This document shows, piece by piece, positions 1-6,679 of a stretch of 6,875 bases of DNA; positions within the stretch are counted from its first letter, which is position 1, and the number at the start of each line of letters is the position of its first letter. The notes under the pieces were generated by a model that did not search any database, had not been told where the DNA came from, and was given only the letters and a program-made list of their open reading frames with translations. Origin of the DNA: an uncultured Clostridia bacterium (GTDB lineage: Bacteria; Bacillota_A; Clostridia; Christensenellales; CAG-138); NCBI GenBank assembly GCA_947302865.1, contig CAMYWS010000059.1, positions 1-6,875 on the forward strand, written 5' to 3'. The position numbers and the translations under genes were made by a program.

Positions 1-521
1 TCCTGATACGCCTGTTCCTCCTGCCTTACAGTCGCTCTGTTTTGCGCAATCTGTTCTTTTGCAATCGTCTGCGCCGAAACAAAGCAAAGCCCGGAAAGCG
101 CCTTCTCCGATTTCAGCACGATCTGCCGGTAATACGGACCGAGCCGGTACGCTTCCACGGCGAGTTTTTTCCCGACCATGCCGCTTGTCAGAATGCCCCA
201 CGAGTCGTACAGCGTGTCGCAGGCGATCGGTCCGATCACCGCGTCATACGCCGCAAACGCGTCCGGACGTCCCGCGCGGTTTGCGCAGATGTAATCAAAC
301 CATGCGCCGCAGCGGTACAGACGCCTGATGCGAAGATCGTTAAGGTCGAGCCGGTACGTGTTCAGCACGCAGGGCGTATCGCCGCGCTCCTTTGCCCACC
401 GGAGCGCAAAGGTCGCGTCGTCCGAAAGATAAAAGCCCTGCCCGAAGTCGGCGTTTCTCCTGCCGACGCGCAGATCGGGTTTTGGAATCTCTTCGAAGCC
501 GGTATGACAGACTGTCAGCAT
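1..521 (-). CDS. DUF3990 family protein, C-terminus beyond the left edge
   Basis: The reading frame is open for 173 residues from the ATG at 521 and runs off the window. Visible features are a His in an N-terminal CHTG motif (residues 5–8), DFGQGFYLS (25–33), WFDYI (74–78), DAVIGPIACDTLYD (93–106) and QIVLKSEKAL (133–142). This order matches the DUF3990 family as I remember it; the family is placed with ADP-ribosyltransferase-like folds, where an N-terminal His and a GxGFYxT-like Tyr contact NAD. The final visible stretch is rich in Gln and Glu and may be a helical tail. No activity is demonstrated, and the catalytic Glu cannot be assigned safely. The ATG lies 12 bases after the nitroreductase stop and in the same frame, with only a weak purine-rich site (GACGGAA) before it, so translational coupling is likely. 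Family members have been linked to small partner genes such as DUF3791; none is visible upstream here. Family assignment is fairly sure; function is unknown. Confidence 0.8.
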   Translation of the reverse strand, partial: MLTVCHTGFEEIPKPDLRVGRRNADFGQGFYLSDDATFALRWAKERGDTPCVLNTYRLDLNDLRIRRLYRCGAWFDYICANRAGRPDAFAAYDAVIGPIACDTLYDSWGILTSGMVGKKLAVEAYRLGPYYRQIVLKSEKALSGLCFVSAQTIAKEQIAQNRATVRQEEQAYQ

Positions 522-533
522 TTCCGTCGTCCG

Positions 534-1343
534 TCAGCAAAGAAACGTTGCGATATAAACGGTATCGTCGGGCATACGGAGACCCGGATCGTCCTGGATC
601 AGCGCGGGAGACAGTCCGCTTTCCGCCGCCGCCAGTTCAAAGTGCGCGAGCGCGATGCCGAGGTCGATCTTCTGAATGTCCCAGCCGTTTTCCGCAACGT
701 AACCTTTGCTGCGTTTTTCGTAAAAATGCGCCCTTCCGCCGCAGACGACGACGCGCCACGGCTGCTTGTTCACCGCGCTCGGCGCAAGTCGTACCGCTTC
801 GAGCGCCGAAAACAGCGGACCTGCCGTTTGGGGCGTCAGCGGCGTGTCGAAACTGTTTTCAAAGAAAAGCGTTTCAAACGGGAAACGGGTATCCGCCTTA
901 ATGCCCTTTCGCATCACGGTCTCGCGCACGGACATCTTCTTTGCGGGGTATCCGAGCGGGCTCACGCAGGGCATGACTTCACCGTCGTTCAGCGCCATCG
1001 CTTTTTCAAACGCGGCGCGGTCCATCGTTCCGGCGATCCATGTTGTGCCGACGCCGAGAGACTCGGCGAACAGTACGACCTTTTCGAACGCGTACCCGAA
1101 CGCTTCCTCCGCGTGCGGCACGCGCGGCATCTTGCCGGCGATAAAGACGTCCGTGCCGACGATGACCGGACTTTTCAGTCCGTGCTTTTTCGCGTCGAGC
1201 AGTTTCCATCGGATCGAAATGTCGTACGGGTTCTCCAGTTTTTCGGCAAACGCGGTGATCTTCTCCGCGTCTTCCTCCCGCAGTGCGGTTCCGTCAAAGG
1301 TACGGACGCTGCGGCGTTTTTTGATGCATTCCGATGCGGTCAT
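534..1343 (-). CDS. Nitroreductase family protein (TM1586-like)
   Basis: This is a 269-residue flavoprotein, probably binding FMN and using NAD(P)H to reduce nitroaromatics, quinones or similar electrophiles in the cytoplasm. Seen: a KRRSVRTF motif near the N-terminus (residues 9–16) that usually contacts FMN phosphate, LGVGTTWIAG (96–105), MPCVSPLGYP (124–133), and a second signature APSAVNKQPWRVVV (187–200). At this length, with two nitroreductase-like halves, it resembles the single-chain TM1586-type group rather than classic homodimeric enzymes of about 200 residues. The substrate cannot be read from sequence. The ATG at 1343 is preceded by AAAGGAG (1350–1356) at a 6-base spacing, the best ribosome site in the window. 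The start overlaps the reductase stop upstream in an ATGA arrangement (1340–1343), so the two were probably coupled. The strong site may let it be translated although the upstream gene is broken. Confidence 0.88.
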   Translation of the reverse strand: MTASECIKKRRSVRTFDGTALREEDAEKITAFAEKLENPYDISIRWKLLDAKKHGLKSPVIVGTDVFIAGKMPRVPHAEEAFGYAFEKVVLFAESLGVGTTWIAGTMDRAAFEKAMALNDGEVMPCVSPLGYPAKKMSVRETVMRKGIKADTRFPFETLFFENSFDTPLTPQTAGPLFSALEAVRLAPSAVNKQPWRVVVCGGRAHFYEKRSKGYVAENGWDIQKIDLGIALAHFELAAAESGLSPALIQDDPGLRMPDDTVYIATFLC

Positions 1344-2558
1344 ATTGTTCTCCTTTCAGGTTTGTTCTTTCTTTTGGTCTTACGGAACATAAATCTGCGC
1401 ACGATGTTGATGCCGATCTTATACGGCAGCGGCCGCAGCGCTTTGTCCGCCTCCTTCAGTTTTTCGCGGATCGGGATGCCCTGCGGACAGTGTTTTTCAC
1501 ATTTGCCGCATCGGACGCATTGCGACGCGAACGCCGGTTCCCGCGTCAGCCCCACAGTCTGGGCAAACTGCATCCGTCCCTCGGACGGGGATTCAATAAA
1601 CATTGCGTTATAGCAGCGGAACGTTCCGGGAATATCCACGCCCTTCGGGCACGGCATACAGTAACGGCAGCCGGTGCAGCCGACTTTGTCCGATGCGCGG
1701 ATCGCCCCGGTCACGCGCTTCAGCGCGTCGAAAACCGCCTGCGTGAATGTACCGGTGCCTGCGCTGTCCGCGGTGCGGCAGTTCTCGCGCACCATATCAA
1801 GCGAATTCATGCCGGAAAGCACGACCGTCACCTCCGGCTAGTTATACAGCCAGCGGAAGCTCCATTCGGCGGGCGACCAGTCGCGCCCGCTGTCCCGCAT
1901 GATCTCCTTTGCCCGCGCGGGCAGCATATTGACGAGCTTTCCGCCGCGCAGCGGTTCCATGATGACGACGGGGATCCCTTTCCGCGCCGCCGCCTTCAGC
2001 CCGTCGACGCCGGCCTGCGCGTACTCGTCGAAATAGTTATACTGGATCTGGCACATATCCCAGTCATAATCGTTCAGAATACGCAAAAACCCGTCCGGTA
2101 TTGCCGTGATATGAAAAGCCGATCTGCCGGATCGCGCCGCTTCGCTTTTTTTCTTCGATCCATTCGATCACGCCGACCGATTTGAGCTTTTCCCACATGG
2201 CGACGTTCGTCAGATGGTGCATGAGATAGTAGTCGACGCGATCGGTGCGAAGCCGTGCAAGCTGCTCGTTAAAATACCGGTCCAGCGCCGCCCTGCTTCC
2301 GACAAGGTACTGCGGAAGTTTTGTGGCGATGTTGATCTTTTCACGGATGCCGTTGCGTTCGACGATCTCGCCGAGCGCCGCTTCGCTTCCGCCGTAGATA
2401 TACGCGGTATCGAAATAGTTCACGCCCGCGTGAAACGCCTCCATGATCTCCCGCTCGGTCTCTTCCGGGTCGATGCTTCTGCCCTTTTGCGGGAACCGCA
2501 TGCAGCCGAATCCCAGCACCGACAGCAGATTCCCTTTTTTATCTTTTCTGTACTGCAT
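1340..2558 (-). pseudogene. Aldo/keto reductase with C-terminal 2x[4Fe-4S] domain, frameshifted and amber-interrupted
   Basis: Three consecutive pieces in two frames rebuild one protein of about 405 residues resembling COG1453 oxidoreductases. Piece 1 (2558 to about 2097) starts MQYRKDKKGN and holds LGFGCMRFP plus the aldo/keto reductase tetrad: D50 and Y55 (FDTAYIYGG), K80 (IATKLP) and H114 (YYLMHH). After GFSYHGNT the frame shifts by one surplus base within 2094–2099. Piece 2 continues as DGFLRILNDYDWDMCQIQYN and ends at TAG 1838–1840. Piece 3 resumes in the same frame with PEVTVVLSGMNSLD and carries two four-cysteine clusters: composite C294, C297, C300, C303, then C347, C350, C353, C357. 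The intact enzyme would be a cytoplasmic NAD(P)H-linked or iron-sulfur-linked reductase of unknown substrate. The ATG at 2558, 19 bases after the ABC gene stop and behind a G-rich tract, fits the family N-terminus. The product is probably truncated and inactive unless the lesions are sequencing errors or are recoded. Confidence 0.88.
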
Positions 2559-2577
2559 ACCCGTTCGTCCCCCCGTT

Positions 2578-4383
2578 TTATGCCGCCCTTTCAAACTGGC
2601 TGTTGTACAGCTCCGCATAGAAACCGCCCTGTTTCATCAGATCTTCGTGGCTGCCCTGCTCAACGATATCGCCGTCCCTGAGAACGAAGATGATATCCGC
2701 GTTGCGGATCGTGGAAAGACGGTGCGCGATCACGAAGCTTGTGCGGCTTTCGGTCAGCCGGTCCATCGCCTGCTGCGTCAGAAGCTCAGTACGGGTGTCG
2801 ACCGAAGACGTCGCCTCGTCGAGAATCAGCATGGGGCTGTTCTGGATCATGGCGCGCGCGATCGTCATCAGCTGCTTCTGTCCTGCGGAAACGGCAGTGT
2901 TGTCTGACAGCACGGTATCGTAGCCCTGCGGCAGCGCCTTAATGAACGTGTGCACGCCGCACGCTTTCGCCGCGCGTTTCATTTGCTCGTCGGTCACGTT
3001 CTGCGTGTTGTAGATCAGATTCTCCCGCACGGTGCCTTCAAACAGCCAGGTGTCCTGCAGAACCATGCCGAAGCGCTCGTGCACGTCGCTGCGGCGCATA
3101 TCGCGGATGCTGACGCCGTCGATCAGAATGTCGCCGTCCGAAACCTCATAGAAGCGCATCAGAAGATTGACGAGCGTCGTCTTGCCTGCGCCGGTCGGTC
3201 CGACGATCGCGACCTTCTGTCCGGGCATCACATGCGCGGAAAAATCATGGATGATCGTTTCGTCCGGCTTATCCGGATAGGCAAACTTCACATGACGGAA
3301 CTCCACCTCGCCGCGAACCGCGCCGGAGCACGGCTGCTTTTCGCTTTCATCTTCAAGCTCCTCTTCGTTCAGAAACTCGAACACGCGTTCCGCGGCAGCG
3401 GCCGCGGACTGGATATTCGTCATCGCCTGACCGATCTGCTGCACGGGACTCTGGAACAGGCGCACATAGATCATGAACGCCGTGATCACGCCGAAGCTGA
3501 TGATATCATGCATCGCGAGCGTCGCGCCGACGACGCAGACCGCAACGAATCCGAAATTGCCGATGAACGTCATCAGCGGCATCATCAGTCCGCCCAGAAA
3601 CTGAGACATGAAATTGGACTTCTTCACCTCGGCGTTCAAACGGCCGAACTCGGCTTTGACGCCTTCATCCGCGTTTGAGGTGCGGATGACGCTGTGTCCG
3701 GCGTACATCTCCTCAATATAACCGTTGAGGTTTCCGAGGTTTCTCTGCCGCGCCACGAAATGCTTCTGCGATTTCCGAACGATCAGCGTCATCAGGATAA
3801 AGGCAAAGACCGTGGACAGCACGGAGGTTCCCGCCATGATCCAGTTGGTGACGATCATCATGACGAGGCAGCCGATAAACTGTGCGGCGGAGGATACCAC
3901 GGTCGCCAGCGAATTGGACAGAGACGAGCTGACGGTATCCACGTCGTTCGTGATGCGGGACAGCACGTCGCCGTACTCGTGGAAATTGAAATAACTGAGC
4001 TTCAGCCGATTGATCTTTGCCACGATATCCCTGCGCATCCGGCGGGACAAACGCTGGTTGAAGCCCGCCATCAGGTAATGCTGCAAAAAGCTCAGAAGCG
4101 CGCCGCTGCCGTACAGGATGATGAGCAGAATCCCGACACGGGCGATACCGTTCAGATCGATGCCCGTCATGATCCCGTCCTTGATGAGATCGGTGATTCT
4201 GCTGATCTGGTTCGGTCCGATGATGATCAGAATTGCGCCGCCCGCGGCAAAAAGCAGGGAAATCGCAACGACAAGCAGATCTCTGCTGCAGTATGCAAGC
4301 AGGTTCGCCATGGTTTTTTGGAGATCATGCGGCTTTTCGGCGATCCGTCCGGGTCCGCCGTGCGGTCCTCTTCTTCTTTCCAT
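2578..4383 (-). CDS. ABC exporter half-transporter, consensus-ATPase subunit of a heterodimer
   Basis: This 601-residue protein has an N-terminal six-helix exporter domain (about residues 28–325) fused to an ATPase domain (about 358–600). The short basic Gly/Pro-rich leader (MERRRGPHGGPGR) is typical of this partner in Clostridia. ATPase motifs: Walker A GPTGAGKT (395–402), Q-loop Q443, a non-canonical signature VSAGQ (498–502) in place of LSGGQ, Walker B MLILDE with catalytic E523, and switch H554 in VIAHRLSTI. It therefore supplies the Walker A and B half of the active ATP site, while its own signature completes the degenerate site. With the upstream gene it should form a membrane exporter of the TM287/288, BmrCD or LmrCD type, probably for drugs or other hydrophobic compounds; the substrate is unknown. 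The ATG at 4383 lies one base after the partner's TGA, with GGAGGTG (4391–4397) inside the partner gene at a 7-base spacing, consistent with coupled, near-equal synthesis. Confidence 0.95.
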   Translation of the reverse strand: MERRRGPHGGPGRIAEKPHDLQKTMANLLAYCSRDLLVVAISLLFAAGGAILIIIGPNQISRITDLIKDGIMTGIDLNGIARVGILLIILYGSGALLSFLQHYLMAGFNQRLSRRMRRDIVAKINRLKLSYFNFHEYGDVLSRITNDVDTVSSSLSNSLATVVSSAAQFIGCLVMMIVTNWIMAGTSVLSTVFAFILMTLIVRKSQKHFVARQRNLGNLNGYIEEMYAGHSVIRTSNADEGVKAEFGRLNAEVKKSNFMSQFLGGLMMPLMTFIGNFGFVAVCVVGATLAMHDIISFGVITAFMIYVRLFQSPVQQIGQAMTNIQSAAAAAERVFEFLNEEELEDESEKQPCSGAVRGEVEFRHVKFAYPDKPDETIIHDFSAHVMPGQKVAIVGPTGAGKTTLVNLLMRFYEVSDGDILIDGVSIRDMRRSDVHERFGMVLQDTWLFEGTVRENLIYNTQNVTDEQMKRAAKACGVHTFIKALPQGYDTVLSDNTAVSAGQKQLMTIARAMIQNSPMLILDEATSSVDTRTELLTQQAMDRLTESRTSFVIAHRLSTIRNADIIFVLRDGDIVEQGSHEDLMKQGGFYAELYNSQFERAA

Positions 4384-4384
4384 G

Positions 4385-6157
4385 TCAGCCCACCTCCAAC
4401 TCTTCCGGCGAAAGCTGCGACAGCGCGATCTCCCGGTAAACGCCGCACTGCTTCAAAAGCGTTTCGTGCGTTCCGATTCCGACAACGGATCCGTCGTCGA
4501 TCACGACGATGCGATCCGCATGCCTGACCGTTCCGATCCGCTGCGCCACAATGAGACAGGTCGTACCGGCAAGATCGGTTCTGAGCCGCTTCCGGAGCGC
4601 GGCGTCGGTTCGGTAATCGAGTGCGGAAAAGGAATCGTCGAAAATCAGGATCTCCGGCTTTCTTGCGAGCGTCCGGGCGATCGTCAGCCGCTGCTTCTGT
4701 CCGCCGGACAGATTCGCGCCGCCCTGCGCAATCTCGCTCTGTATTCCTTTCGGAAGCCCGTCAACAAAGTCCTTCGCCTGCGCGATCTCAAGCGCGGCGT
4801 TCAGTTCCTCCTGCGTTTCAGGACGCCCGGCGTCGCCGAAAGTCAGGTTTTCCATGACCGTACCGGAAAAGAGCACGGCTTTCTGCGCGATATAACCGAC
4901 CTTTTCATAGAGCTCCGCAAACGTATATGCGCGGATGTCCTGCCCGTCCAGAAGAATCTCGCCCGCGGTCGCGTCATACAGGCGTGCGGCGAGCGAAACG
5001 AGCGTGGTCTTGCCGCTGCCGGTCGCGCCGATCAGGGCGACAGTTTCGCCGGACCGCGCCGTAAAGGAAACGTTTTTGAGACAATCCTCCGACGCATCCG
5101 GATACCGGAAGGAGACGTTTCTGAACTCGAGCGTGCCTCGGCTCGAAGCCTCCGCGCCTGCGCCTTCCCGAACCGACGGTTCCGTTTCGATCACTTCCTG
5201 AATACGCGCGGCGGAAACCTGCGCGCGCGGCAGCATCATGAAAATCATGACGAGCATCATGAACGACATGACCACGTACATCGCGTAGGATGAGAACACA
5301 ACGACTTCGCTGAACAGATCGACGCGCGCAAGAATCGCTTCCTGTCCGGTGGCGGCAATGTTGTTGACCAGCGCCGCGCCGAGCCAGTAGATTGCCAGAG
5401 ACAGACCGCTCATGATCATGGAAATGAACGGCATCAGAATCGCAAGCCTTCGCGAAGTATAGAGCTGCGTGCGCATCAGCGCAGTGTTTGCCGTTTCAAA
5501 CTTATCCTCCTGATACGGCTCCGCGTTGAACGCGCGCACGATGCGCAGCCCGGTCAGGTTCTCGCGCGAAACGCGGTTCACATCGTCGATCTGCTTCTGT
5601 ACGATACGGAACTTCGGAATGACCAGCGCCATAAGAACGCCGATGACCGCCATGATCAGGACGACGGCAAGCGCTGTCACCAGCGAAAGCTCCCGACTTT
5701 TGCCGACGATCTTCAGTACCGCCCATACCGCCATGATCGGCGCTTTGATCATGACCTGCAGACCAATTGCGATCAGCATCTGGATCTGCGTGATATCATT
5801 CGTGGTTCTGGTGATCAGACTTGCGGTGGAAAACTTCTTGATCTCGTTTTCACCGTAATCCGTCACCCGGTAAAAGACCTTTTCCCGAACGGTCGCGCTG
5901 AAGTTCGACGCGAGTTTTGCGGCAAAAAAGCCGACGATCACCGCAAGCGCCGTGCTGCCCAGCGCGCAGCCGAGCATCTTTGCTCCGGCGATCCAGATGT
6001 CTCTCATGGCGCTGCCCGGCGTCAGGATCAGCGTCGTGATGTCGCTCATAAAGTCCGGCATGGTCAGATCAAACCACACCTGCCCCGCGACAAGCAGCAG
6101 GCAAAGCAGTGCGTACAGCGCATCGCGTTTTTTCATGTATCGAAAAACTTTAATCAT
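4385..6157 (-). CDS. ABC exporter half-transporter, degenerate-ATPase subunit of a heterodimer
   Basis: This is a 590-residue protein counted from the ATG at 6157 (MIKVFRYMKKRD). An N-terminal six-helix membrane domain (about residues 12–310) is followed by an ATPase domain (about 340–580). Motifs: Walker A GATGSGKT (377–384), Q-loop Q425, canonical signature LSGGQ (483–487), Walker B ILIFDD in which D508 replaces the catalytic Glu, and Q539 in IVAQRIGTV replacing the switch His. Asp and Gln at these two places mark the degenerate subunit of heterodimeric exporters such as TM287. Its intact LSGGQ completes the active site of the partner encoded immediately downstream. In-frame ATG codons at 6193 and 6181 exist, but 6157 matches the usual family start. 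That start overlaps the end of the regulator gene by 8 bases (6150–6157), with purine-rich GGAAGCGGAAC just upstream. The transported compound cannot be deduced; multidrug export is the family expectation. Confidence 0.95.
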   Translation of the reverse strand: MIKVFRYMKKRDALYALLCLLLVAGQVWFDLTMPDFMSDITTLILTPGSAMRDIWIAGAKMLGCALGSTALAVIVGFFAAKLASNFSATVREKVFYRVTDYGENEIKKFSTASLITRTTNDITQIQMLIAIGLQVMIKAPIMAVWAVLKIVGKSRELSLVTALAVVLIMAVIGVLMALVIPKFRIVQKQIDDVNRVSRENLTGLRIVRAFNAEPYQEDKFETANTALMRTQLYTSRRLAILMPFISMIMSGLSLAIYWLGAALVNNIAATGQEAILARVDLFSEVVVFSSYAMYVVMSFMMLVMIFMMLPRAQVSAARIQEVIETEPSVREGAGAEASSRGTLEFRNVSFRYPDASEDCLKNVSFTARSGETVALIGATGSGKTTLVSLAARLYDATAGEILLDGQDIRAYTFAELYEKVGYIAQKAVLFSGTVMENLTFGDAGRPETQEELNAALEIAQAKDFVDGLPKGIQSEIAQGGANLSGGQKQRLTIARTLARKPEILIFDDSFSALDYRTDAALRKRLRTDLAGTTCLIVAQRIGTVRHADRIVVIDDGSVVGIGTHETLLKQCGVYREIALSQLSPEELEVG

Positions 6158-6614
6158 GTTCCGCTTCCGACCTTTCCGCATACAGTTCTTCACTGATCCT
6201 GCTCATTTTCTCCAGGATCCGCAGAAGTTCCTCCGTGTCTTTTTCTCCCATCCGGAACAAAAGCTCCTGCGTAAAGGAAAGGATTTTTTCCTGTTGATTT
6301 CGGATCAGCGTCTGCCCGGATTCGGAAATGGTCACGATCACGCTCCGCCGGTCCTTCGGATTCATCTCCCGCCGGATCAGTCCTTTTCGTTCCAGAGCGT
6401 TCATCAGATTCGTGACGCCGCTCGCGCCGATGCCGGTCATTTGCTTCAGTTCGCCTGCCGTCGCACCGTCCTTCCGGAAGGACAGGCAGCTTAACAGCCC
6501 CTTCTCGCCGACGGACAGATCCATGGCGTCCTTGTTTGCGGGACAGTTTCGGATCCTCTGCATGATCGTCCGCATGCGCTGCACGGCGTCCCGGTCATAC
6601 CGTTTCTCTTCCAT
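6150..6614 (-). CDS. MarR-family transcriptional regulator
   Basis: This 154-residue winged-helix regulator presumably acts as a dimer. Seen: N-terminal helices for dimerisation; a helix-turn-helix in which ATAGELKQMTGIGASGVTNL leads into the recognition helix (about residues 51–80); the wing motif NPKDRRSVIVTIS with the characteristic D88-R89-R90; and a long C-terminal helical segment ending RSEAEHD. Members commonly repress their own operon and release DNA on binding small phenolic or drug-like ligands. It is the first gene of the operon, directly behind a strong promoter with a palindrome over the start site, and overlaps the first exporter gene by 8 bases. Autorepression of the exporter operon is therefore the simplest reading. 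I chose the ATG at 6614 over the in-frame GTG at 6623 because that GTG is part of the GAGGTG ribosome site. No cysteine pattern suggests thiol-based sensing: the only Cys residues are C24 in IRNCPANKD and C43 in LLSCLSF. Confidence 0.93.
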   Translation of the reverse strand: MEEKRYDRDAVQRMRTIMQRIRNCPANKDAMDLSVGEKGLLSCLSFRKDGATAGELKQMTGIGASGVTNLMNALERKGLIRREMNPKDRRSVIVTISESGQTLIRNQQEKILSFTQELLFRMGEKDTEELLRILEKMSRISEELYAERSEAEHD

Positions 6615-6620
6615 ATCGTT

Positions 6621-6626
6621 CACCTC
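6621..6626 (-). promoter_or_regulatory. Ribosome binding site GAGGTG of the MarR gene
   Basis: GAGGTG on the minus strand lies six bases before the ATG at 6614. It decides the start, because the alternative GTG at 6623–6621 is the end of this site and would itself have no purine-rich site at a workable distance. Confidence 0.75.
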
Positions 6627-6631
6627 AAAAA

Positions 6632-6650
6632 TATTTCACATCGTGAAATA
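6632..6650. promoter_or_regulatory. Probable MarR operator, perfect 8+3+8 inverted repeat
   Basis: The repeat is TATTTCAC, a three-base spacer, then GTGAAATA, with both arms perfectly complementary. Its edge touches the -10 hexamer, and the predicted transcription start (near 6644) falls inside it, so a dimer bound here would block polymerase. MarR proteins typically bind palindromes of about this size. The assignment to this regulator rests on position and is an inference. Confidence 0.8.
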
Positions 6651-6679
6651 ACTATACGGTTTATCACCCTGCTTGTCAA
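6651..6679 (-). promoter_or_regulatory. Housekeeping-type (sigma-70/sigma-A) promoter of the operon
   Basis: On the minus strand there is a perfect -35 box TTGACA (6674–6679), a 17-base spacer, and a -10 box TATAGT (6651–6656), one mismatch from TATAAT. Transcription would begin near 6644, giving a leader of about 30 bases before the MarR start codon. The -35 box also sits in a small perfect palindrome, GCTTG-A-CAAGC (6671–6681), which could be a further protein contact. No other promoter of comparable quality was noticed in the gaps of the operon. Confidence 0.85.

Noticed and set aside
534..536. TGA read as a sense codon to fuse nitroreductase and DUF3990
   Set aside because: TGA also ends the first ABC gene and the reductase at natural family ends, and Trp is encoded by TGG throughout, so TGA is an ordinary stop here.
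340..540. A minus-strand 66-codon frame from a TTG at 540
   Set aside because: It overlaps the DUF3990 frame in another phase. DUF3990 has the conserved motifs and a proper ATG, while this frame has none.
42..1613. A 523-codon plus-strand open frame
   Set aside because: It lies wholly opposite the DUF3990, nitroreductase and Fe-S reductase coding sequence, is rich in Arg, Val and His, has no recognisable domain, and no ribosome site or promoter precedes it. It is a by-product of GC-rich codon use on the other strand.
1340..2086. Two separate small genes starting at TTG 2086 and GTG 1831
   Set aside because: The translations are the consecutive middle and C-terminal parts of one aldo/keto reductase and lack ribosome sites, so they are fragments of a single broken gene.
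2559..2618. Upstream start at 2618 for the reductase
   Set aside because: It would add 20 residues overlapping the end of the ABC gene that do not fit the family. The ATG at 2558 gives the expected N-terminus.
2950..5293. Several long plus-strand open frames (2950–3678, 3694–4527, 4118–5293)
   Set aside because: They are antisense to the two ABC genes, whose motifs are unmistakable, and their translations are Arg/His/Asp-rich without domain features.
6158..6193. Upstream ATG at 6193 for the first ABC subunit
   Set aside because: The extra 12 residues (MKNCMRKGRKRN) come from the overlapping regulator gene. MIKVFRYMKKRD at 6157 is the typical start.
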